From positions 4,273,501-4,337,500 of the forward strand of contig JBBBDQ010001153.1 of NCBI GenBank assembly GCA_037127315.1: a DNA stretch of 64,000 nucleotides, given 5' to 3'. Positions 35,640 through 47,038 of the stretch are shown in pieces; position 1 is the first letter of the stretch; the number at the start of each line of letters is the position of its first letter. Below the pieces are notes generated by a model, which saw only the letters and a list, made by a program, of their open reading frames with translations, was not told where the DNA came from and searched no databases. Source of the DNA: Ascarosepion bandense (lineage: Eukaryota; Mollusca; Cephalopoda; Sepiida; Sepiidae). The translations under genes and the position numbers were made by a program.

Positions 35640-36400
35640 TATTCCTCGTTGCTAAAAGGTTATTGGTTGTGATGCAGCGGAATTTTTGAAAGCTGATTCC
35701 ACTTCTAATTTAGAGATAAAAACATTTTACCATTTAAAAATGTGCTGAAGTGCTTAAAAATGATAACCAATAGATAAACGATCAGGAGAATATGGGGGAT
35801 GCAGTAAGCACCCGTATCCCAAATCTGTGAGTTTTTGCAACGTCATTCTTGCAACATTTCTCGGCGCATTATTGTAAAGTAGAATTGGACCACGTCGATT
35901 CACCAATGCAGGTCCCATATTTACAAGCGTTCATGCATTTTAGCAATTTGGCTGCAGTAGAATTATCACAAGTGACCATTCAGCCAAGAAAGGGATCATT
36001 GATGCTACGCAGAAATAGCACCGACAACACTTCAAAACGCCTAATTTTTTGATTTACATTGAGATCACAATGAACCCATTTATCGAGATTTTTCACCTTG
36101 CCAATATCTGAAAATTGTGTGTAACTGTTGCAGTGCTGACACTAAGCGTATGAGAAATTTCACAGATGCATTGACTTGAGTTTTGTTCAACAACTGCTTG
36201 CAATTGTTCATTGTCAAAATTGCATGACCTTCTTTATCTTCAAGGTTCTCATCATGAGTAAAGAATTTCTGGAATGACCTTCGTACTGTCAGATTACTCG
36301 TGGACACATCTCCCAATTCTCTGTTGATAGTGGCAGGAATTTGAGAGGCACTGTGCCTAAGTTTGAACGCATGCAAGAAAAGTAAACGAAGATCATGTTT
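35640..36400 (-). pseudogene. mariner transposase relic, near-complete order
   Basis: Minus-strand reading gives, from the right: FKLRHSASQIPATINRELGD, then VSTSNLTVRRSFQKF and HDENLEDKEGH (first helix-turn-helix and linker, about 36370-36230), then NKTQVNASVKF and STVTHNFQIL-like second helix-turn-helix (about 36190-36100). Further left a piece reads NAPRNVARMTLQKL and LLHPPYSPD (35880-35780), which is the second and third catalytic blocks of mariners (HPPYSPD precedes the last acidic residue). The middle is heavily rearranged or deleted. No terminal repeats were found. It is a different mariner lineage from 30183, judged by the N-terminal wording. Confidence 0.75.
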
Positions 36401-36589
36401 TGTTATGTTTGTAATTAAGGGCTTCTATGCCTTAAGAATATTTAAGTCTGAAAATAAGTTAAAAAAATTATTAAAGAGCACAAATTAATTATTATGTATA
36501 CCAAAATAAGGATATACCGTAAATATTATGTTAAAATGGCTTTTCAAAATACAACCTTTTGTGGGGGTCATTGTTTATTTTATAACAAC

Positions 36590-37370
36590 TTCCATAATTA
36601 AAACCGTTTGCTTCATTTTCTTATCTTTCGTTTTTTTTATGATAAGTTTAACCTATGACTCGGGATTTACAACCCCATAACAATTAACGATAAAACGAAA
36701 AGGCACTCAAGCTTGTTATTTCTACTTTGATGAATAAAATTGTTCACTTCATTTTCTTATACTTCCTTTATTTTTATGACCATACTAACCTATGGCTTGG
36801 AATTTACACACTTTTAATAATGTATGGTCAAATGCAAAAGCACACATGTCTGATATTTCTTCATTGATTATTAAGATGGTTTGCTTCATTTCCTTATCCT
36901 TCCTGTATTTTTATAACTATTATAAGCTCATGACTCGAGATTTAAAACCTCATAATAATTCACGATCAAATGAAACGGCACCCATGCCTGCTATTTCTAT
37001 TTAATAAATAAATCTGTTTTCTTATTTTTTTTAATTCTTTCTTTATTTTTATGACAAGCAGACCTCTGAATCAGAATTTACGACATCATAACAACTCACA
37101 GTCAAATGAAACTCAATCATGTCTATTTCTACATTGATAATTAAAATCGATTGCTTCATTTTGTTACCTTTCCTTTATTTCTATGTCACTTCTTTCTAAG
37201 AATTGGGATTTACAAGCTAATAACACTTGACGATCAAATGAAGAGTCAGTCAATTCTGCTAGTTTTACTTTGATAAACAAAACTATCTTCTTCATTTTCC
37301 TATGTTTTCTTTCTTTATAAGTATGCTAAACTCTGACTCAAGATTTTGAACCTCATTAAAATGTAATGTG
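36590..37370. repeat. 136-bp satellite array, about six units
   Basis: The landmark 'gcttcatttt' and its variants recurs at 36611, 36747, 36884, about 37017, 37154 and 37290, a period of 133-137 bp. Each unit also carries 'tttatttttatga', 'ctatgactcgggatttaca'-like, 'cataacaatt' and 'gatcaaatgaaa' blocks. Units are diverged from one another by roughly a quarter by eye, so the array is old. It ends at the start of the possible LTR. Confidence 0.85.
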
Positions 37371-38110
37371 CCTATGGACTTGTGGTGATACCGACCGAAC
37401 AAAAGCGATGAACCGGATGTTTGCTTTCTCACAACAAAAAAAGCAAATGAATAAAACTCGTCGTGCGCACTCAAGTTCGCGCAGATGTTCCGGTTGAAAA
37501 ATAAATTAATCAAATATCAAATTTCCATTTCGCGAGTCTACGCGAATTTTACTTACCAGCCAATGGGAAGCTCGGAATCAAATACAAGTATGAAATTCGA
37601 AACGAGCTTTTGATCCAAAAAGCAGATATAAAAAGCGGAGACACAAAGCATCTTCAGACAGAAGGACTCACAGGCTAGAGTAACCAGTGCTTTCCCTTGA
37701 CTTAAGTCGAGCGGCTACTATGCTGGCCTCCTTCCTTCTCCCTGTCTCAAAAGTACTTACTGACCTCAGGAGTGACCTCTTCAAAGACATTCCACACAAA
37801 CCAACTTACTGACTTACTGACCTTAGAAGTGTCAAGTTCAAAATGAACATTCTCACATACCTCTGCTCTCAGCATTCCTAAGCCTCTTATCTCTTTCAGC
37901 ATTATTATTTTCCATGAACATTCTAACCTCCGCTGGACCTTTATTTCAAGCATTACTTTAATTATAAAACATTGACATGTGTATATATATAAATGTTATT
38001 TTATACTCAAATTGCCTTTCCTGATTTTATAATCATTTTATGACTTATAGTGGGCTATCTTCCACAAGACCAAATTCCGTTAACCTGTAACGGTATACAA
38101 TTACCCTGCA
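37364..38110 (+). promoter_or_regulatory. Possible solo LTR or Pol II core promoter
   Basis: A good TATA element, gatataaaaagcggagac, lies at 37624-37641. It is followed by 'acacaaagcatcttcagaca' and a less AT-rich stretch, as in the LTR promoter of many Gypsy-type elements. The block starts near 'tgtaatgtgcc' and may end near 'tgtaacggtataca' (38085-38098), TG...CA style. I found no target duplication, primer-binding site or internal coding region. It may instead be a promoter of an unseen host transcript, or neither. Confidence 0.3.
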
Positions 38111-39598
38111 CTACAAACGGAATCCTACTACAACTAGAAAAAGAATAAATAAGATAAGATACCCGCTATAGACTTACCCTATCAAATCAATTTCAGAAGC
38201 CTAATTCTTATTGATGACAGATAATTATTTTCAATTATCATTTATTTGTTTATTTTTCTTCCGGGCATTAGTTTCACATGTTGATAAATCTTTTGATATC
38301 ACATATTTATATATTGTATTTTAGAATACAATGCAACATGTGTGACGATTTGGAAGGAAATTATTTCTTTCTATGTAGTTATACGATGAATCTATATTTT
38401 TTTATTCTAACCTTAATCATTAAATTTAAACATATGTTACACATACACCGCCCTCGTTGAAAATTCAAAATTATATGTAAGATACAATTTTTTATGTCTC
38501 TTATTTTTCCAGAAAATTCCACTACTGTTCCGAAATTATGAAAACTAACTATACGAGTATTTTCCATCAATATCCTATTTCCTGAGCCCTACCGTATTAA
38601 GATAAGAATTGTGCCTATCTTTTACCTACGTTCGCGTATTTGAAACGTTTTTGGGGAAGGAAAATTACAAAAGAAAAGAAAGTGTAATTTTTAGATTAGC
38701 TTCCAATTACTATATCTCTGATTTTTCTTTTTCTACATTAGGTCAATTCTCCAGATCCGTCACCTGTTACACTTGTTCCTCTCTAGTCAGAACTATCTCT
38801 CGTTAATGCTCAATTGAAGATAAGTGGGAAACCCTCAGAGAAAAGCCATGGAGAATATCGCTGAATAATGAAATAAGAAAATAAACATTTTTTTAAATAC
38901 TGAAAACTGTTGCAGACTTACTAGGCAGAGTTCAACGTTCTCGGTTGATATGACAATGTATTAATTTTTTAAAGTGGGGAGGTCAGCCGTGTTACATTTA
39001 GGAGCCGAGATGTGTCTTAATATATATTATATATATTATTATTATATTATTATATAATTATATTAATGACTATCATGTTAGTCATTCAATTAAGATTTGT
39101 TCTTAGACATTCGGAGAAAGAAGGCCACTAAAACAACTTCTTGTCTCGGCTCGAATTGAATAAATAAAGAACATCTATAAATATAAAAATACCAGAATCT
39201 ATCCTCACCTCAAAGATCGCTAATTGAACTTGTATATAAAACTAAAACCTCTTTACAACCATTATCTGCGGTTTCTCTTATCTACAGCCAGTAACAAAAA
39301 ATAAACAAAAAAGATTAAAATGTTTTATTTGATAAAGTGCAAGAGCAGCGGTGGTGACGATCACGATATACGGAACAGAGGCCGTAAAACACCTTTCTTA
39401 ATTAAAAATATGAAATTTCTCGACTTAATGAGTTAATAAAAAAAGCTAGGATTGCTAAAGACGAATATTCCATCCTTAACAAGTTTATGAGAGTATTTTG
39501 ATATATATCTTCTATTTTATTATTAGTTATTGTTAGTAATCTCTTATTGCATACAGTTTATAAACATCATTATAGGTGTGTATGTATAGGTAGAACAG
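38111..39598. other. AT-rich non-coding stretch
   Basis: No gene recognised. Simple AT-rich sequence lies at 39020-39065. Confidence 0.5.
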
Positions 39599-39617
39599 TA
39601 TATATATATATATATAT

Positions 39618-39703
<86 letters not shown>
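39599..39703. repeat. (TA)n-(GATA)n-(GT)n compound microsatellite
   Basis: Three pure tracts follow one another and end exactly at the palindromic element at 39704. Confidence 0.95.
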
Positions 39704-39705
<2 letters not shown>

Positions 39706-39939
39706 TTTCCATTTGTAAACGAGTTATTACGCGACCTAGGTTTCTACCATGAGTGGTGTTTTCCGTTATTCCAAATCACCTAAACGCACCACTCATGGTA
39801 GAAACCTAGGTCGTGTAATAACTCTTTTACAAATGGAAAATATTCAAAAGTTCTACAATATAATTGTATTGAACACGTTTTAATATAAATGTGCACTAGT
39901 CTAATTTTATTTTGACCAAAAATTAAGTAATTAAACAAT

Positions 39940-39943
<4 letters not shown>
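39704..39943. mobile_element. Microsatellite-flanked palindromic element, copy 2
   Basis: Two 55-bp arms, 39704-39758 and 39787-39841, are reverse complements with two mismatches, separated by 28 bp. A non-palindromic 100-bp right part follows, homologous to copy 1 at 32023-32268 and ending 'taattaaacaatcaat'. Both copies sit between microsatellites. The near-perfect arms here suggest either recent formation or gene-conversion-like repair of the arms, since the right part has diverged from copy 1. Function and transposition mechanism are unknown. Confidence 0.85.

Positions 39944-39972
<29 letters not shown>
39941..39972. repeat. (TA)n microsatellite
   Basis: About 14 TA units between the palindromic element and the SINE; it also serves as the tail of the minus-strand SINE. 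Confidence 0.95.
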
Positions 39973-39973
<1 letters not shown>

Positions 39974-40108
39974 TAGTCATGCACATACAAGCCTGTATTA
40001 CAACTCATCAGTGTGGCTAGACACATCCACTTGCTTCTGGCCAGGATCAAAACTCGACCAGTTTGGTGTCAGTCAGAGTCGCTACCCCCTAAGCCATAGG
40101 CGCAGGGA
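39970..40108 (-). mobile_element. Short tRNA-headed SINE, copy 2, with partial hammerhead core
   Basis: Same family as 31380-31530. On the minus strand the A box (tggcttagggggta, 40096-40083) and B box (cgagttttgatcct, 40056-40043) are followed by 'ggatgtgtctagcc', then CACA, an intact core CTGATGA (40011-40005), a stem II of four pairs (GTTGT/ACAGG) and GTA followed by TGTG, which can pair with the CACA before the core as stem I. The GAAAC and stem III segment is lost by a small deletion. The 3' end is 'atgactag' plus (TA)n. This copy keeps the core element that is mutated in the other copy. Confidence 0.8.
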
Positions 40109-40590
40109 ATCAGAGAAGAGATTTTTGAACGTGTTGTATATAAGCAGTGTATACACACGCCAGTCACCAAAAAAAAAACGATTCATTTCTGTAGAGTAGT
40201 TGGGTATTATCTGCGATTTCACGCATTGCTCGTGGGCGAAGAATATCCTAATATGGAGAGACAAATATACTATTTAGTTAGGATATAAGGCTACATATTT
40301 TTTAGAGATAATATTAATTTCCTTACCGACTTTTTTCGATGCTGATGTTCACCAGGTTTTAAGCCGTTAACTTTAAGAGAAACTTCTGTTAATCGAATTT
40401 GTGAAAAGGTGTGTAAACACATCTGTCAATTCCTGTCATCCACAATTAATGGGTTAATAATGACAGGTAAATGCACGCGCATTCTTCAATTCTTACACAC
40501 TCCATTATTTTAACGCTCAAAATGTTTTCTCTTTATTCCTATGGAAAACTAGATCGTAAGACATAATAATATCTCCTAGACAATACTTAT

Positions 40591-40591
<1 letters not shown>
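40109..40591. other. AT-rich non-coding stretch
   Basis: Nothing recognisable. Confidence 0.5.
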
Positions 40592-40630
<39 letters not shown>

Positions 40631-40663
40631 GGTTGGTAGTATATATATATATATATATATATA
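40592..40663. repeat. (TA)n tracts around a stray Tc1 end
   Basis: Two (TA)n tracts flank 'atggttggtag' (40629-40639). That stretch is the reverse complement of the adjoining Tc1 end (ctaccgaccat, 40664-40674) with one mismatch, so the pair forms a palindrome with a TA-only centre. Confidence 0.85.
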
Positions 40664-41772
<1,109 letters not shown>

Positions 41773-41812
41773 CGTCAGAGATATTCTCGAACATTTTACA
41801 ATGTTTATTCAT

Positions 41813-41852
41813 AATGGATAATAAACGTTTACAATGGATAATAAACGTTTAC
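41813..41852. repeat. Perfect 20-bp tandem duplication
   Basis: aatggataataaacgtttac occurs twice in a row with no mismatch. Confidence 0.95.
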
Positions 41853-42554
41853 AATGCTTAGGTCAAAATAATTCATCCCCCCACCGATCTTAGACATAAG
41901 TAGGACCTGCCAGTCTATAGCTAAGATCATCATTCGAAATCCAGGTTTTTACCACAGCTCGAACACCAGTTTTTAACGTCGAGAGAAAGTACGCAACGAC
42001 TCCGGTAATTAGTTCAATTCTCAAAGGTTATTTCTATCGCACATCAAAAATATATTTGATCTAAAAAAGTTAGAAGTTTTACGTTGGCATCAGAATTAAG
42101 GTTCCAATGTTTTTCTTTGGTATAGATAATAATCTTTCTGATGGGAAATGGATAAAAATCTCTTATTAAATAAAAACTTGTTTTGTCTTATAGCGACTAT
42201 GTAGATAAAAGTTTTCTCAGTAGAAGAAAATAATTAACCAGACTGAATAAATAATCAAGATTAAACAAATTTTCTAATCAAACAAGAAAAAAACAATAAA
42301 AAGAAAGAAGAGTCTAACAATGTTGCCAGTCTTGTTTTGAAAGTAAACGAATCGATTATTCAAATAAGCCGTTGTCCGATTGGAAAAACAGCTCTCCAGT
42401 CAGATTCACCGTAATGCTATATCTCATCAATGACTGAACATTTGCATTTGGGTTTGATTTTGAATTATATTACTTGAAGGAGAGAAACAGTGATTAGTCT
42501 TCGATCTTAGGTAAGTAACAAATAGTAGTCGTCTTTGTATTGATTATACATACG

Positions 42555-42585
<31 letters not shown>

Positions 42586-43014
42586 GTCTTTCAAGAACAG
42601 ATACAAATACGAATTGTTACTATTATTTGTGGCGATAGAAGAAGTCAGCTGTGATTGATTTTGATTCTATTTGAATAATGTAGAACATGAGTAAGCGCAA
42701 ATTCACGGTTGACTCAACATTGTGCTTTTGACACAAGGTTGTTGACACAAGTGACTTGCAATTTTACTAGCTTAAAGGCTGATCGCGGTGATCTTCAAGC
42801 TCGATATGATAATTATTTAAAAGTAAAGAAATTAAATAAAAAATGTGGAAAGCGTAATAACCTGGGAAATAAATGTTGTTAATTATAGATATAAATATGT
42901 GTTATGTTATAATTATTTCAACAATATCTTTATTTTATACAGCAATTATCCTTTCATCTTTTGTCTTCTTTCAACGATAGTAAGATTTTTCAGCTTATCG
43001 GGATGACATTAAAC
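41853..43014. other. AT-rich non-coding stretch
   Basis: No gene recognised. A (TA)n tract lies at 42555-42582. Confidence 0.5.
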
Positions 43015-43302
43015 GATGTCAAACAATTTTAATATTTTGGAATGAACTTATTTTTTAAGGTTGACCACTTTAACGTCAGTGTCTAAACATAAATCTCGCA
43101 GTGAGGTAATGTATTTTGCTTTATTGTGGCAGAGAAAACGGCTATAGCTAGAAATCGGATGTCAAACAATTTTAATATTTTGGAATGAACCTATTTTATA
43201 AGGTCAAACCACTTTAACGTCATTGTCTAAACATGAATCTCGCAACGATGTAATGTATTTTGCTTTATTGCGGCAGAGAAAACGGCTATAACTAGAAATC
43301 GG
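43015..43302. repeat. 143-bp tandem dimer
   Basis: Units 43015-43157 and 43158-43302 start with 'gatgtcaaacaattttaata' and end with 'ctagaaatcg'. They differ at about 12-14 positions by eye. No third unit is visible on either side. Confidence 0.95.
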
Positions 43303-44267
43303 AACGCTTAATGTGCCGCGTCCCTGCAGGGCATTGACAATCATGTCTCTCCCCAACCTTCAATCCAGTGTAGCTTTCAGCAGTTTTTCTCCCTTTTCTA
43401 AGAATCCTGTTCTACTCCACCGTTCTACTTCACCATTTCATTATTAATTTACACAAATGGCTTGTGAGACTTTTGCCCGGGCTGGCTAATTGTGACACTG
43501 CCACACGGCTGGCTGGTTGGTTCGGTCGCTCGCGCGTTCGGGAACAGATCCCGCTGCGATGATGTCGAAACGGTACCTGTTATGTCGACGCTTTCGGGTC
43601 ACTGTTGCTGGTCGTGATGATCTCGTCACAGAAGCTGGTCCTCAAGACGTCTATTACAACAACGGACTACTGCCCACGTTGTGATTTGATCTCAGAAAGT
43701 CGCGTTTTGCAAATCCAGTAGCCATACCAGATCCAGACCGGACATTTGTGTACACTGTGGTTAAAAATAAAAAAATTAAATAAATGAATAAGGTCGAAAA
43801 CGCCTGGAGAGCTACGAATAGAGTCTTTATAAAAAAATAATTATTAGTTACAGGAGCAGATAATACAGATGTCGGAATGCCAGTTTACAACAAAGAGAGA
43901 GAGAGTTCGTTTTCTAAATATAAGAGCTTTCAATCCTCAAATAAAAATGCTTTTTCTAAGTTTCGTTAAATTAATCAGAGCTCTTCAAATTTTCATTAAA
44001 GTCTTTTTACATATTCTCTATAATCAGAGCTGTCAATTCTCTATGCAACTTTAAAAAAAAACAAAGTCCTTTCGGGTTCTTATCGGTGTTTAACGGAATT
44101 TACGGAAGTAGATCGAACGAGTAATTCCAATTTCAATTCTTCACATAACTTTTAAAAGTATAACGATCTTTCGGGATTCCTATCGGAGGCGAATTATTCA
44201 ACATTAACTCTTTAAGTTATTCGGCAGCAGGTTTCATTCGACATTAACTTTTTAGCCATAAGTTCTG
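43303..44267. other. GC-richer non-coding stretch
   Basis: About 43320-43760 is clearly less AT-rich than its surroundings and holds several CpG dinucleotides (for example 'cggtcgctcgcgcgttcggg' at 43523-43542). I see no open frame of note. 'taatcagagct' occurs at 43971 and 44022. It may be a promoter region or part of a decayed mobile element. Confidence 0.4.
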
Positions 44268-44700
44268 TGGTAGGTGACCAGCCGTGGGTCATGGTTCCTC
44301 AGCTGGGAACCCTTTTCCACAGTTGTTATATTTCGACTGCAATTCCAGAAACTCTCCCCACAAAACTAACTTTTCTCGCTGAGTCTCCATTTTTATAACC
44401 ATCCCCAATCCTCTCGGGGGATCTAGTCGACTCAAACATTTTAACCAATGAGATTATTTTCCACCCACATGATTTGCGGGGAGTCATGGCTCGACGAATG
44501 AAATATCAACAGCTCACATGACGTAATGTTTTTCTGTCTTCTTTCTTTAGATTGCATCATCGGTCTGCCGATCTCACAATTTCTGTTCCCAGGAACAACT
44601 ATTGGGGATCTAACTCTACCTGAACTCATCAAGTAAATCCTGACATTTTGTTATGGCTACTTACAACATTTTGGCTTGCCCAAAACAATCCGCTTCGAAC
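44268..44700 (+). other. Possible LTR remnant
   Basis: A TG-starting block (tgtggtaggtgaccagccg) runs to about 44643 and is followed by 'acaacattttggcttgccca', which resembles the junction between an LTR and a tRNA primer-binding site (TGG...GCCCAA). No internal coding region follows, and the other LTR is not seen. This is a weak call. Confidence 0.25.
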
Positions 44701-44934
44701 ACGAAAAAAAAGAAGTTTAATTATATTTTTCTTTTTCTTTCCCAGCCGTCAGCCAATTTTTCTATTCCCCGAATTTTACAAGCACACAATAGTATTAAAA
44801 ATTAGATTTTTTTTTACATAAGCTCACATCGAGAATTACAATAAAGCACAACTAATAATACTAGTAATATCAATTTCCCTTCCTCCGTTGTATTAAACCA
44901 AACAAAAAAAATATATCAGCGGGAGATAGTGTCA

Positions 44935-45780
44935 AATGGCTCATGCATTTCATTTTCTCTTTTGTACTCAGTATGCCTTAATAGGAATTTTCCAAGCCTT
45001 CTTTCCTCATTATTTGTCCAAGGAATTTAAGCTGTATTTTCCTGATTCTCAGTGTTTATTTTGTTGCTATTTTCGTTAATATATTGTTGTTTACTCGATC
45101 CATCCATGGAATGTTTAGTTTTTAGCTTCCTTCTGCAGAACCGTATGTCTACTGCCTAAAGTTTTCTTCACATCCGTGAGAACATTGTTCAGCATTCTCT
45201 GCCATAACACATAGCAATTCATCACTATCTTTTTTTGTTTCTAACAAATTTTGTCTGTTTCTCTGTACCTTGGTTAATGTTTGGAATCCTCTTTCGCTAG
45301 TTCAATGTGTGTTCGGATAATTGTGTCACCTTTCTACAATATTTAAAATTTTGCACATGTTGAATATTTATATCTCAAATTTTTAACACTCCACTTCGGC
45401 TTTTTCACCATCAATAGACAATACTTTATGCCTTCTAGCAGATGATAGTTAATACTTTTTCTCATTTTCTTATACTACTATGTTTAGAAAACCTTGTAGT
45501 GTCCTTTCCGAGTTGACCATTAACACAGTTTCATCAGCGATGATGCCCACCGATAATAATTTCCCTGAGGATAGCGTCGCTGTAAAGACTGAATAAATAT
45601 TTCTATTTTGAAATAGCTACCAATTCAATTTTTATTAGCATGCAGGCTTTTTTGCTTCCAGTATGAATTATTTTAATACCCTTTCCAAGTAGATCAAGTT
45701 TCCCCAGTAGTTCAAATAAATCCTTGTCAAATGCTTTGCGTAATCCCCAAAACACTCTTCGGCACTTCTCTTTCTATGTT
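44935..45780 (-). pseudogene. RTE-type LINE reverse transcriptase relic
   Basis: Minus-strand pieces, from the right: LRKAFDKDLFELLGKLDLLG (motif A with its aspartate, about 45745-45690), SLYSDAILRE (about 45590-45560), IADETVLMVNSERTLQGFL (motif C, about 45540-45480; the usual YADDTVL has become IADETVL), then a poorly preserved middle, and IPWMDRVNNN (about 45110) and LKFLGQIMRKEGLEN (about 45025-44985), which match the C-terminal end of RTE-like reverse transcriptases. Many stops and frameshifts; no endonuclease domain is present. It is an old dead fragment. Confidence 0.75.
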
Positions 45781-46664
45781 CAATACCTGATAGTCGAATA
45801 TAAATAAATAGAAGGACATTAAATGTTATTTTTTAAAACGAAAATATATTATTTACTTGAAATATTGGCACAACTTGATTCTGTTCTTGACTTTACTATT
45901 TATTCGGATCAGTTCGCATTTCTAAACGATGGAACTAGCCTCAATTCGATATTACGTAAAAGGTAGTATCTTAAAATAAGGAAAATACTTCATCTGAAAG
46001 TTTGGTGCAACTTGATTTTATAATTGATGTACCAATGATGACAACGCACCCCACGAAAGACTAGTTTATATTTCCCATTCGCAAGAATAGCATGGCTTGT
46101 GTAGCAGACTAAATGTCAGATTTCTACGGCGATAGTGACCATAATATTATACAAATTTAAAGTTGCATGTGTAATTATGATCTTTTTAAGTAGGTAGGCC
46201 TTCACCATGGAGAAACTGTGCATAAAACTATTCCTAATCTGCATTTCTTTTCATTTCACTATAATTACACGCAGTTTGTAAATATTTATATTACACAAAT
46301 AAATCAGTGCAAAAATGTAATACATTTAAATATCAGTAACAAAATGTAATATATATTCTGGTCAAAAATAGTTTTCAAGACTCTAAGATGTTGACTTTGA
46401 TGAGTACAGAGTTAAAACAATGTCAGGTATATTAAAATGTTCTTTATTATTCATGAAAGTAGTTTAATGTAATAATTTAGAAGTATAACTCCGTAGGAGA
46501 CATTACGATTCGTTTCACTTTAACGCATAGATCGAATAAGTGTAATATATTGTGAGAAACGTCCCGTAGGCATTCTTACTGTCAATTGTATTTAAAAAAT
46601 AAAACGATAAAAACTTCATTGTGGCACAAAGACAAGCAGAACTAGATTAAGTATTTGTCAATAT
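45781..46664. other. AT-rich non-coding stretch
   Basis: Nothing recognisable. Confidence 0.5.
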
Positions 46665-47038
46665 GTCTGAGATGAGTTAGTATTTACAGTATTTACATTA
46701 TTCGGACTATTTTCCTCATCTTTGTTGCAATTTGTACGACGTTTGGGCCGTTATACTCTTCGGCCTTCTTCAGGTACTAGAAATTTCGAACCAAACCTTT
46801 ATAAAATCACTGGGGTATATCATCCTCATTCCTTGCGTAAAGCTTGAGTGAAAGTCATGAGTTATCACTCTCTCACCCTGCAAGTTACTTGTTCACCACT
46901 GCTGTGGTAATGAACTCACAACTCTTTGGGTCAAGTCACAGTCACAGGAACAAACCGACATCTATATCTACTTAAGAACAAGAACAACTTAATTTTTGAA
47001 ACAAACAATAGTCGGAACAATGTAAATACTAGATCAAA
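46665..47038 (-). mobile_element. Penelope-like short element with inverted ends, copy 1
   Basis: The left part (46666-46770) is the complement of the 3' end of the elements at 56959 and 59816: 'tctgagatgagttagtattt', 'attcggactat', 'cgtttgggcc', 'ggccttcttcagg'. On the minus strand it continues as 3' UTR with 'agagttgtgagttcattacc' and 'agcagtggtgaacaagtaac'. The right end (about 46988-47038) carries a short inverted copy of the terminus ('aatagtcggaacaatgtaaa'). It has no coding sequence and is probably a terminal deletion derivative. Confidence 0.75.
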
